This document shows, one piece after another, positions 55,340 through 64,000 of a stretch of 64,000 nt of DNA. The position numbers were made by a program, and so were the translations under genes. Below the pieces are notes generated by a model, which saw nothing but the letters and a program-made list of their open reading frames with translations, searched no databases and was not told where the DNA came from. Source of the DNA: Triglochin maritima (lineage: Eukaryota; Streptophyta; Magnoliopsida; Alismatales; Juncaginaceae); contig OY821772.1 of the NCBI GenBank assembly GCA_963682175.1, positions 55,016,925 to 55,080,924 of the forward strand, in the 5' to 3' direction. Every line of letters begins with the position of its first letter. Position 1 is the stretch's first letter.

Positions 55340-55461
55340 CCTCCCATGGGCGCCCGGGCGTCTGCCCGGGACGCCCACCGCCCGGGCAAGCGCCCGGGCG
55401 GGTGGCCCGGGCGGGCGCCCGACCAGGGCGCCCGGGCGGGGCACCCCCGTTAAGGGTGCCC
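55340..55461. repeat. GCCCGGGC palindrome cluster at the Harbinger 3' end
   Basis: About 120 bp, nearly all G and C, with many overlapping GCCCGGGC and GGCGCCC words. The left end of the element has CGCCCGGGC and CCCCGGGCGCCC (53154-53175). These are the element's subterminal repeats and are likely to fold strongly. Confidence 0.75.
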
Positions 55462-55867
55462 TTAGGAAGTATGGGAGGGGTGTTGGGTGAGGATTGGTTT
55501 GGCTTTAAAAGCAATCATCCTCCTCCATTCTTCTTCTTCTTCACTTCTTCCTTCCTTGCACTCACCATCATTTCCATCTCTTCCTTTTTCGGCGTGGCAG
55601 AGGAGGTGGCAGGAGCTCTGGTGGTCGGTGGCGAGTGTGGGCGACAGGCTTGAGGCGCGTGGTGTTGACGCAAGGACGAGGGCGAGCATTCAGGGTTGCG
55701 AACTGGAGGTGGAGGGGCGTGATCTCTGGCGTGCGTCGGCAACATCAAGAGGAAGGTATGTCAGTTCAAAAGTGTGTTTTGTTGCTCACCCATATTGGGT
55801 TGAAGTGGTGGTCGGTCGTGGGAGGTCGGAGAGAAACGACGTAAAACCCTTGGCTGGCACAAGGTTG

Positions 55868-56208
55868 TCGTCGACCAACGGTCGACTGGTGCCCTCGAGC
55901 GGTCGACCAGTTTAGTATTTTTGCCCGACTTTAACCAACACCGGTCGAACGATGTCATGTGCCGGTCGACCGATTGTGCTTGTGTTTGTGCTTGTGCTGG
56001 TGGGTTGGAGGATTGCCTAGTAGTTTTCGGTCGACCGTTCGTATTTTGACCAGACTTCGTATTTTAACCACGTATCGGTCGACCGGTTTTAGACTCTTGT
56101 TCGATCGTTGGGACTTAGGTTAAGCGCAGAGAGTTCGACCATTGCAGACTTTCGGTCGACCGGATCCCATGGGAACGATCGACCGGATTGCCTATTTCAG
56201 TCGACTGT
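55868..56208. repeat. Array of CGGTCGACCG palindromes (copy 3)
   Basis: About a dozen exact or variant copies (CGGTCGACTG, CGGTCGACCG, CGGTCGAACG, CGATCGACCGG) in 340 bp, inside the gypsy-like element at 53031-57936. Confidence 0.8.
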
Positions 56209-56758
56209 TTGTACACAGAACTAAATTCCCAGTCCTTGTAAAGTGTCAACTCTGTCCACGAAAACCTGCGTCCTCCCCTAGTGTGTGGGTCGGGAGGTGA
56301 CGACGAGTGCGTTACTCGTGCCTGACCAGAGGTCGTCGTGTGGAAGAGTATGGGCACTTGGGACGTGTCACCTCCGTGTATGGATTGTGGCTTAACGTGA
56401 TGGATTCATGGACTCATAGTAGAGTAGCAAACCTAAGGGATCGCGGATCCTAATGTATGATGATGTGCGACTCGTGGAGCCTGATGACCTGGCAGACTTT
56501 GGTCCGGAATCGTCTGATGTTGTGTCAGACGTATGTAGCAGAGGACTGCCTCTGAGGTAGCAGAGGACTGGGTCTTTAAGATGTAGAAGATATTCCGAGC
56601 GATTGGAGTAGCACCGGAGAGGAAGGTGGACCTTGCCACCAATGTGTTGGATGGCGAGGCAGCCAACTGGTGGAGGATCATGTCCACGGTGGTGTTTGAG
56701 GACCGTGAGGACGTCAGCTAGGAGGAATTTCTGGAGGTGTTTAATGAGCTGTATTTTC

Positions 56759-57643
56759 CAGTGTTCAGGGAACGCCTAGGCAAGCCTAGGCGACCAGGTG
56801 CGTCCGGTCGCCTGGGCGATCGCCTAGGCGTTTGTGCGACTGCCCAACTCTGGGCGGTCTTTTTTATATATTTTTAATTCATTTAATTTTGATAAAATAG
56901 ATAAAAAATCAGAAAATTCGGGAAAAATAGGAAACAATGCACAAATATTATCTAAAAATACCATGCATGTTTAGGCTTCAAAAAGACACCTAGTTCCTTG
57001 ATCAAGGCCTCAATAGGCACCTCCTCTACCCACCTAAACACTTAGGCATACAATTTATTGCTTAGTAGTACGATTACAAATGTAACTCAGAGTTCATACA
57101 ATAGCAGATAAAAGAGAAATTAGAATTACAAGCTAACTAACTAATTTCATTGGACACATTGATCTAATGTCCAACTGGGAACCATATCATATCCTCCACC
57201 ACCATCAGAATCGTCGGAGTGGTTCTCGTTCGGATTGTCGACGTAGACATCATCTTCTTCAGTTTCTTCATCGTCGGATTGGACATGTTGCTCGTCGATG
57301 TCCATCGGTGGTTGAGAACTCGATGCACCTGGATTTCTAGAACTAATGTGAATGATGGCATCATCCATGACAACACCTAATAATGGTGTGTCAGATGCAG
57401 TGGAATACCGCGCGTCAGATGACGTGGATCGAGCAAAGCGTCTCCGTGAAGAAGAATGTCCTAAAGCTGCTTCCTCGGCATCGACCCATGTAATAAAAAA
57501 ATCAAAAAGATGATAGCCGTTGGAATGCCTCCAGCGGCTATCGCCTAGGCGAGGCGACCGCCCATTTCGCCCAGCTTTGCTGGGCGAAAGGCAGTGGTCG
57601 CCCAGGCGACCACGCCGACGGGCGGTCGCCTACGTGAACACTG
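56759..57643 (-). mobile_element. hAT deletion derivative (885 bp)
   Basis: Terminal repeats CAGTGTTCA (56759-56767) and TGAACACTG (57635-57643). A perfect 8-bp duplication GTATTTTC flanks the element (56751-56758 and 57644-57651). Both subterminal regions are made of CGCCTAGGCG, GGCGACC and GCCTGGGCG words. The interior keeps the last part of a transposase gene on the minus strand. The 8-bp duplication and CAGTG terminus support hAT. It is non-autonomous. Confidence 0.85.
57147..57509 (-). pseudogene. hAT transposase C-terminal tail
   Basis: On the minus strand the frame runs from FITWVDAEEAALGHSS (about 57509) through RRRFARSTSSDARY and MDDAIIHISSRNPG to a very acidic tail (SDDEETEEDDVY) and a stop at 57147. 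Position inside the hAT derivative and the acidic low-complexity tail fit the end of a plant hAT transposase after its dimerisation domain. The catalytic and dimerisation regions are absent. Confidence 0.5.
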
Positions 57644-57936
57644 GTATTTTCCCCCAACACGTCAAAGATCGGAAGAGGGAGGAGTTCATGTTCTTAGAGC
57701 AGAAGGAGATGCCCCTGGCGAGCTACATCAGCAGGTTCAACGTGTTGGAGTGTTACTGTCCTGAGATTTGGATGACACCTGAGCAGCGGGCAAGGAAGTT
57801 CGTCAAGGGACTGAGTCAGTTGCTCCGATCGCGAGTTTGGATGTTTTATTGGAGTAACAGTCTCACATTTTGATGATCTGTCTCTTGTGATCTTTCATTA
57901 TAAATTTTTAATTTTCTGTTATTTCGGGATGTTACA

Positions 57937-59770
57937 TGACTCATGAGTGGCAATTTACTATAAAACAATTTGGACGCTACATCTAAAGTTGTAGACTTTC
58001 TTTCTCGTCTGTAGAGAAGACGTTTCCTGCGTGTTTTTTGCACCAAACTGATGTGTCACAATTTACAAAGTCAAAATATAAAATGAAAACTCATGCTAGG
58101 AAGAATTTGACCTTTTTGTTGCATTTACATACGACAATTCCATCACCAAAGACCAAATTCAATCATTGGAAAATGGTTATATTTGTGGCTCAATTCTTTA
58201 CCTTATGTTTATCACAAAATGTAGATTTTACTTTTTATCAAAAAATTCCTTGGGAATATGTATTAGTTGTAATCCCGTTTATAGTTCTAGTTTAATTCCC
58301 AATCACAACACCAGCCACTAAAGTGTAACTACACGTAACATACACTATGCCACCACTAAGGAATCGAACTATTCAAACTAGGCCACACACGTAACAAACA
58401 ATATTCCCCCACTACTATACAATTCCCTTGGACATGTAGTTTTTGAGATGTAAATGAATGAAACCAAATTGAATCGTTGAGATTGATAACTAGATAGAGA
58501 GATTAATACGTATATATAGTATATATTCTAGGGAAAACCCAATTAATGAATTTACGTGGTGAGAGAGGTGCTAACAAATCCCATCAAAGTAGGACAACAG
58601 TTGGAGAAAAGGAATGGATTTGGTTCAAAGCCACCGCCCACCACACTACACTCCCCACTCTTTTACCTCTCAAAACTTGCCCTTCAACGAGTTCCACTCA
58701 TTTCAACTCTTTGGTGTTATATAAGTTTGGTGTCTTCTTTTTCCTCTTTTTCCATGAATGTTTAGATATGGATTATATATATTCTTCTCAACAGTTTGAG
58801 AGTAGTTCGACTGCCACTGCTTGTTTGCTGTCCAACTAATAATAGTTAGTTAGGTTTTTATTCAAATAAAATATTTGGTATGGAAATATCAACGAAGTGG
58901 GAAATTGAACTTTTGTAATGACTTATAGGTGATTGATTTCTTAAATTACATCATTTAAAATTTTGTTAAACCGGAGACTTCGCCGCCTTTAAATCAACCT
59001 AATGGTTTGGTCGAAAAGTCAAATGCAATTGTGCTGTAGGTTATGGGAAAAATGCTCTATCTCAGATTTTAACCTAGCTAGAAGCTGCAAAGAACTCATT
59101 ATATGGAAAATCAAGGGAATCTCTAAAAATTCCAATATTATAAGGTCTTATATGAAATATTTTTCTGAGCAATTGCACTGTTATTACAATGGGTTAATAC
59201 ATATAGCTAATATTATCAATTATATGATGGTTCTTTGATAGAATTTATTTTACGCGTACCTTAAGGACCCTTCAAGAAGAACATTGACCAAGAATACATG
59301 AATGAAGATAAAAAGAGAAACGGTGGGCATAAAGTCAATACCTGACATACAATGGCAAAACATGAGCCAAGTGTTTTGTGACCCCATGTATGCAAGCTTG
59401 TAACTGGTCCATTGATGATGTGTGTAAAATGCGAGTGTTACGTTTCTCTTAGAAGTTTAATGCTGACAAGTAACACAAGCGAAGCTTAAAAACGGAAGAG
59501 GTTACTTTACTTGCTTACCCACACTCCTATTCATGAATGAGAGAGAGAAGGAGAGTTTGGAAAGAAGCAAAGGTTCTTGACCTTTTCTTGTTATTAATTT
59601 AATATCATCACAAAACCACCACTCTCCACCCTTAATGTCGTTACACTCTTAAACAATAACGTCCACCTTCCCCTCTCTCTCACGTTTGCTTCATCCCTCT
59701 CTCTCTCTCTCTCTCTAGACCTCACTTTTTATTGCTTTTTCTTTCATTACTATTGCCCCCCTAGCTAACT
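57937..59770. other. Intergenic region upstream of the zinc-finger gene
   Basis: AT-rich, no supported gene. A TATATAAG-like box near 58718 precedes a very short frame (MDYIYSSQQFESSSTATA.., 58768-58839), not called for lack of length or similarity. CT runs (59694-59717 and nearby) precede the zinc-finger transcript. Confidence 0.45.
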
Positions 59771-59881
59771 CCTTCTATATATATCCTCAACTTACTTACT
59801 TTCTATCCATTCCACCCCACTTCTTGTATCTACCTTTGCGACTTGTGAGTCCTCTCATCACTCTAATTCACTTCTCCTTTC
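59771..59881 (+). promoter_or_regulatory. Core promoter and leader of the zinc-finger gene
   Basis: A TATA box (TATATATA, 59776-59783) lies about 100 bp before the first ATG. A CT-rich tract (CTCTCTCTCTCTCT, about 59694-59717) lies 60-80 bp upstream of it, a common plant core-promoter feature. Confidence 0.55.
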
Positions 59882-60739
59882 ATGTCAATCTCGGGTTCTT
59901 CCAATTCTTCCATGGAAGCTGTTGATGAACTAGAAGCCATGGTACCGGCCGGTGCCACAAATAAAGTGGCAATCAAGCGCAAGCGCACGAAAAGGCCAAG
60001 GCAAAACAAGCCTCAGGGTCTGGTGAGCACCATTACATCGTCGTCGTCTTCGGCATCATCTGGTGATTTCTCGGAGGAGGATGAGGATTTGGCCAATTGC
60101 CTTATTCTACTAGCTCAAGGTCGTGTCTCAGTAGGAAAGATGGATGATGATGGAAGGGATGGAGACGACGAAAAATTGAGCTCCGATCCTACTAATGGGA
60201 AGACGGACTACTATGCCTATGAGTGCAAGACTTGCAACAAGTGCTTCCCATCCTTCCAAGCCCTAGGCGGGCACCGTGCTAGCCACAAGAAACCAAAGAT
60301 GATGGCGATGACGACGATGGTGGTGATGGAAGAGGAGAAGAAAGCAGCAGCCTCGGAAGAAGATAGTTGCCAAATTGGTATAAATTTTCCTTTATCAAAG
60401 CCAATTATGCCACCCACACTCGTGAGGAACAACAACAACAGCAATAATAAGTCAAGAGTGCATGAATGCTCAATATGTGGGTCGGAATTCTCATCCGGGC
60501 AAGCATTGGGTGGTCATATGAGGCGACATCGGTCGGTGATGGCTCCTGGATCTCCCAAGGAACCAAAGAAGGAGAAGAGTTTGTTCTCACTTGATTTAAA
60601 TCTCCCCGCCCCTGCATCGGATGACGATCGCGTGGATGACTTCCAAAACACTTCTCCCACCGCCATCTTCCCCTTCGCCAGAAAGCAATCCCATGAGCTC
60701 CTCTTCTCGTCGTCGCCTTTGGTGGATTGCCATTACTAA
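59882..60739 (+). CDS. ZAT5: C2H2 zinc-finger repressor of the ZAT type (ZAT5-like)
   Basis: An intronless gene for a 285-residue nuclear transcription factor of the plant C1-2i zinc-finger class. A basic nuclear-localisation region KRKRTKRPR lies at residues 32-40 and an L-box-like [11 protein letters not shown] at 69-79. Finger 1 is at 115-135 (CKTC...[11 protein letters not shown]) and finger 2 at 196-216 (CSIC...[10 protein letters not shown]). Both carry the plant-specific QALGGH helix and all zinc ligands. The EAR repression motif LDLNL is at 237-241. Such proteins repress target promoters, often in stress or developmental responses. The length and the B-box/L-box order resemble ZAT5; orthology is inference. 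The ATG at 59882 follows a TATA box by about 100 bp. A second ATG at 59912 (MEAVDELE) could be the real start, since relatives often begin with MEA. No defects are seen. Confidence 0.9.
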   Translation: MSISGSSNSSMEAVDELEAMVPAGATNKVAIKRKRTKRPRQNKPQGLVSTITSSSSSASSGDFSEEDEDLANCLILLAQGRVSVGKMDDDGRDGDDEKLSSDPTNGKTDYYAYECKTCNKCFPSFQALGGHRASHKKPKMMAMTTMVVMEEEKKAAASEEDSCQIGINFPLSKPIMPPTLVRNNNNSNNKSRVHECSICGSEFSSGQALGGHMRRHRSVMAPGSPKEPKKEKSLFSLDLNLPAPASDDDRVDDFQNTSPTAIFPFARKQSHELLFSSSPLVDCHY

Positions 60740-63700
60740 TCAACCAAGCAAAGAATCATCTTTTCCTTTCATTTTACTTTTTCTACTTCTTTGTCCTCCA
60801 CAAAGGAATTCAAGTTGTGGAGATCATGTTAATTACATATTATATTATAGTTTAGTGCTTGTATTATCACACTATTGTTGATTCATTAGATTCTTTTATA
60901 CTCATATTTTCAGAGTCTAACCCAGTAATTCTCTTAGATTGGTGATCAATGCCAAGTTGCCAACGTGATACTTAATTAGCTAGATCAAATGATACTCTAT
61001 GAGCAAATATTAAGGGTCCAAAGCTCACATCCATTGCTTGGAAGGTGAAGTGGTCCGTCAGAAACAAGAGAACATAATTGTGATTAGCCAACCTTAACTA
61101 TTTAACAAATGGGAGTCATTGCTTCTAAGAAAAGAAAGTGAATTGAAGCTAAGATGCCCTTGTTGCAATTTGGTGTGAACAAGAGTTGGGTAAGATTGGA
61201 CCCTCCCAGGAAGCTAAGTGAGATGAAAGGGGAGTGTTAGATGGAGTGAAGAATTGGATTCCTTAATACGAACCTTGTTTCTTATTCAAGCCGAACTCCC
61301 ATTAAATTCCAAAACAATACTAGTGTTGTGTGTGAAAGTTAGGAAGACAACAAAACACCCAACCATGTAGATAAGTGTGTGGTACACAACCACAACTCTG
61401 ATAGATGGAGTAGTGATGTGAACTTCCAAAACACATTCGTGACTCAACTTGATCGTATGGGATGTCAAGTGCACACTTCGATCGGCTTGGTGGATTAATA
61501 GTTATTAGTAACGTCATTAGTTTCATCAATCAACTCAAAAAGTGCACCTATTGATCCACTACGTGTTGCGATTTCATTCGCAATTCTATCTCAACCGTCC
61601 ATAGTGAATCGAATGATCTAGATGGAAGGTCGTGGTGGTTATCAAAAAGAAGTTAGTAGAGGTGTTGTAGTTCGACTAGATCGTAATCTAGAACTACTTA
61701 CTTATAAATAAATGGCTGAGGACAGTGAAGTGTGATTCTTTTAAAAGAAATTGAAGGTCGTCCTTCTAACTTCTATAATGTGGACACATATTGAACCGAG
61801 ATTATTTTACCTTTGGTGATTTGCACTAACACCCTTCAAATTAAGCTATTATGGTACATAAAGACTCTTAACTTTGTTATTTGTTCTAGTTCACTTGAAT
61901 TTAATGTCTATATTTATATTCTTCAAATTGGCATGATTGTCTACCATATATTGGTACGAAAATATAACCAAATCAATTTAAATATAGAAACATCAGAAGT
62001 AAGTACGATATTCCAAATAAAAATATATTAAGTAACATATATGAGAAAATGATATTAGTGTGGAAATAAGTATAATTTGTGGTGAGTTGATGAGTTGCAC
62101 GTCTTTGTTAGCCACCACTGCAAGCACAGGTGAGGCTGACTTTAGCATTGGATAGACTATAGGTGCATGTTATAGTATATTATTAAACGTGAGGATGAGG
62201 GAATTAATGGCCTCTAGTCCATGCTTACCAGTTACCACTAACTTTAGAGTGCAAAATATCACATGCATGGCGAAGTTTACCTACTTCTCAAGCTAACACC
62301 CGTATGTGTTATTTATGATTAACGTATGATTCGAAGTATTATTACCAAAGAAAAGTTTTGGGTTAAATATTGGATTGTTGACACGTCAATAACTTAAGTT
62401 TTAAGTTTCGAATGAAAAATCTGAACGAGATGTAAGATTTATGACTCAAATTATCAATATACCTAAAATCTAAATCATTTGATTTAAGATTAAGAAGTCA
62501 ATTTTTTTATGTAATGTGATGTGGTCATTTTTACATCTTTTTACCTAATTTTTATTTTTGACATACATAAATAATATGCATCATAAATCGACATCCGTGT
62601 TTTGTATTTTCAACTTAAACTTCAGATTTTAAGTTATTGACAATGACAAATTTGAGTCAACAAACTTCAAGAATAAGTTAGTAGATTTCTCCACATTGTT
62701 TAAATAGTGGAGTAGTTAGAATTTGCAAAACCACAATAAATCTTTATGTGTATTATTCTTTGTGTGAAATTATACAGTTTTATTTGTTTTTATTGTGATT
62801 AACTTCCACCTACTCAAGATTCAACTATATACAGGTAAACGTATATCTTTGTAAAAGGAATTCAACTTTTTAAATTATGAAACGAAACGAAAGAGATGTA
62901 ACACACATAAGCTCCAGAAAAAGAAAATCCTACCTTCTTTTCAAAGGTAGGATTTCAGTTGAGGTAATCTTAAATATTTACATTGAGAGGTATTGTTTCT
63001 TTCAATATCTTGTATAAGCAAAATAATTTCTTCATTGACTGATTAAATATTTTGCAGAACGAAAAAATCAGGTACAATAAGTTGTCGGCCTCGTCAACGG
63101 CCGCTCAACTTGTCCTTTTATTCTTTAATTTTGTAATTTAAAAAAAATAGATATCACATCCACACATCAATCGAGAGATATCATAGGCTATTTAGGCCTA
63201 TTTTGGATGCAGCTTCCAAATATCAGCTTCTGGGGGAAGTTAGCTTCTAGAAATGTGGATCTAAGAACCACTTCTTATATAGATATTGAAAGTTATTTGG
63301 ATAGACAAAACACTTCTGGTAGTGAACTAGTGGGTAATGTTTTTGTCAACTGAAATTCCTAAATTACCTTCAAACATAAGGTTGTAGTAGTTTATGGATA
63401 ATACTGTAGGATTTCGTATCACATGTATGTATATATTTTAAAAAAATTAATACAACATACAAGATCGATTTCATACTTTCAACAATTTTATGTAAATTAC
63501 TTTGTGTTTATTCTAATATCATGCAATCCTACAAATATTAAAATAAATCACAAAAAGAGAATCATACCCAAAGACTCTCTAAAACATTTCGAAGACCCGG
63601 AGTCACGTTGCTCGTTGAATCGCTCATCGATTCGCCTCTAAATGTTCACCAAACTCTAAACATGATTATAGAGAAATGAGCTAGCCAATCAATCTCTAAT

Positions 63701-64000
63701 TAGGTTTAGAATCTAGCTAATAATTCATCTTTAAGCTCCTGAGATTTCTATCTCTAAAACTTAAATTAATTAAGAGATTCTTGTGGTGATTAAGAGAGAG
63801 ATTAATGAGAGAAAGAATTTTTTCATTAACATAAACAAGTAAGATGAGAAGTCCTTTTATAGGCTCACAAAACATCATCATCAAGAACTATTCTTTAGTC
63901 ATGATCTCTTGCTTATTCTCTCCTAAAATTAATCTCAAATTGCCACATAAGCATTCTCAAACGCATTTAATTATATCTGGAATTAATCTAACTCATGATC
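60740..64000. other. Intergenic region to window end
   Basis: No gene recognised in 3.2 kb of AT-rich DNA. A stretch at 63185-63320 (GGATGCAGCTTCCAAATATC, AGCTTCTGGG, AGCTTCTAG, TATTTGGATAGAC, CACTTCTGG) resembles small non-autonomous transposons common in plant genomes, but no ends were fixed. A short inverted pair, CCTACCTTCTTTTCAAAGGTAGG, occurs near 62930-62952. Confidence 0.45.

Larger units (their letters stand above)
53140..55461 (+). mobile_element. PIF/Harbinger element with ORF1 only (2,322 bp)
   Basis: Flanked by TTA on both sides (53137-53139, 55462-55464), the usual 3-bp target of this superfamily. The terminal inverted repeats are imperfect: GAGCATATTTAACAGCGCCC on the left; GGGCACCCTTAACGGGGGTG reading inward from 55461. 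Both ends carry GC-rich palindromic words of the type GCCCGGGC, especially 55348-55440. The interior has an eight-copy CGCGTG array, a TATA-like CTATATATACC (about 53660) and an open ORF1 protein gene. There is no DDE transposase, so mobility would need a transposase from another copy. Confidence 0.8.
56560..57850 (+). pseudogene. Ty3/gypsy gag fragment split by a hAT element
   Basis: Left part: IFRAIGVAPERKVDLATNVL, then GEAANWWRIM and EEFLEVFNELYFP, the typical retrotransposon gag core (TAG after VS near 56718). Right part from 57650: QHVKDRKREEFMFLEQKEM, SYISRFNVLECYCP, MTPEQRARKFVKGL. Removing 56759-57643 and one GTATTTTC copy rejoins NELYFP-PQHVKDRKREEF in frame. The fragment stops near 57840; no zinc knuckle or pol follows. 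Confidence 0.8.
53031..57936 (+). mobile_element. Decayed Ty3/gypsy-like element with two nested DNA transposons
   Basis: The left edge TGTAATGTCACTAAACC (53031) resembles the start of the solo LTR at 15388 (TGTAATAACC). The right edge TTTCGGGATGTTACA (57922-57936) resembles its end (TTTCGGGTACGTTACA). In between are a Harbinger element (53140-55461), a CGGTCGACCG array (55868-56208), a gag fragment (56560-57850) and a hAT derivative (56759-57643). The arrangement suggests an LTR plus gag with the remainder of the internal region lost. Flanking bases (ATGAT left, TGACT right) do not form a convincing duplication, so the outer boundaries are tentative. Confidence 0.5.

Noticed and set aside
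55318..55653. Gly/Pro/Arg-rich open frames over the GC-rich Harbinger end
   Set aside because: They arise from the palindromic GCCCGGGC repeats and the lack of AT-rich stop codons.
58768..58839. Short frame MDYIYSSQQFESSS after a TATA-like box
   Set aside because: Only 23 codons, no recognisable similarity; the TATA-like box is ordinary in AT-rich DNA.
60405..60743. 112-codon antisense frame over the zinc-finger gene
   Set aside because: Antisense shadow of a well-supported coding sequence.
1..64000. tRNA, rRNA or other structural RNA genes
   Set aside because: No cloverleaf with A and B boxes or ribosomal sequence was recognised; the B-box-like site near 26950 lacks the rest.

Overview
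The window is nuclear DNA from a flowering plant, most likely a eudicot. It has GT-AG introns, plant TATA boxes, plant-specific gene families (a RABC GTPase, a ZAT zinc finger with an EAR motif, secreted glycine-rich proteins) and a dense, nested load of plant transposons. I could not name the species. Only four loci look like functional host genes: two glycine-rich protein genes (3.6-5.3 kb and 9.1-11.3 kb, + strand), a six-exon RABC2-type Rab GTPase gene (42.6-48.0 kb, +) and an intronless ZAT5-like C2H2 zinc-finger gene (59.9-60.7 kb, +).

Layout. 0-3.4 kb: G-rich low-complexity DNA, CACTA-like repeats and AT-rich spacer. 3.4-11.5 kb: the tandem glycine-rich pair, with a duplicated promoter-distal block, a ~130-bp minisatellite and a CACTA terminus between them. 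13.5-38.4 kb: a transposon nest. A broken Ty1/copia element is split by a 1,939-bp solo LTR and then by a gypsy-like LTR with a little internal sequence. Next come a decayed PIF/Harbinger transposase, a second copia element on the minus strand (TSD TATAG) split by a 1,610-bp solo LTR, and a third copia element (TSD TCACT, 11.4 kb with insertions) whose 3' LTR holds another solo LTR of that same family. 38.6-40.8 kb: a hAT-type element that appears to carry a host gene fragment. 42.6-48 kb: the Rab gene. 53.0-57.9 kb: a decayed Ty3/gypsy-like element holding a complete-ended Harbinger element (with an open ORF1) and a small hAT deletion derivative. 59.9-60.7 kb: the zinc-finger gene. The remainder is AT-rich intergenic DNA without recognisable genes.

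Insertion order can be read from the sequence: removing a nested element plus one copy of its target-site duplication restores the reading frame of the host element at three sites (15.38/17.33 kb, 23.93/25.54 kb, 56.75/57.65 kb). The most unusual signals are the two long, silk-like Gly/Ser/Tyr secreted proteins with matching promoters, an eight-copy CGCGTG array at 19-20 bp spacing upstream of a Harbinger ORF1, arrays of the palindrome CGGTCGACCG in three LTR-like sequences, and a probable gene-capturing hAT element.

The host genes do not form one pathway. The glycine-rich pair is a local duplicate family, and the Rab and zinc-finger genes are independent single loci. All domain calls come from reading motifs by eye; no database search was run.
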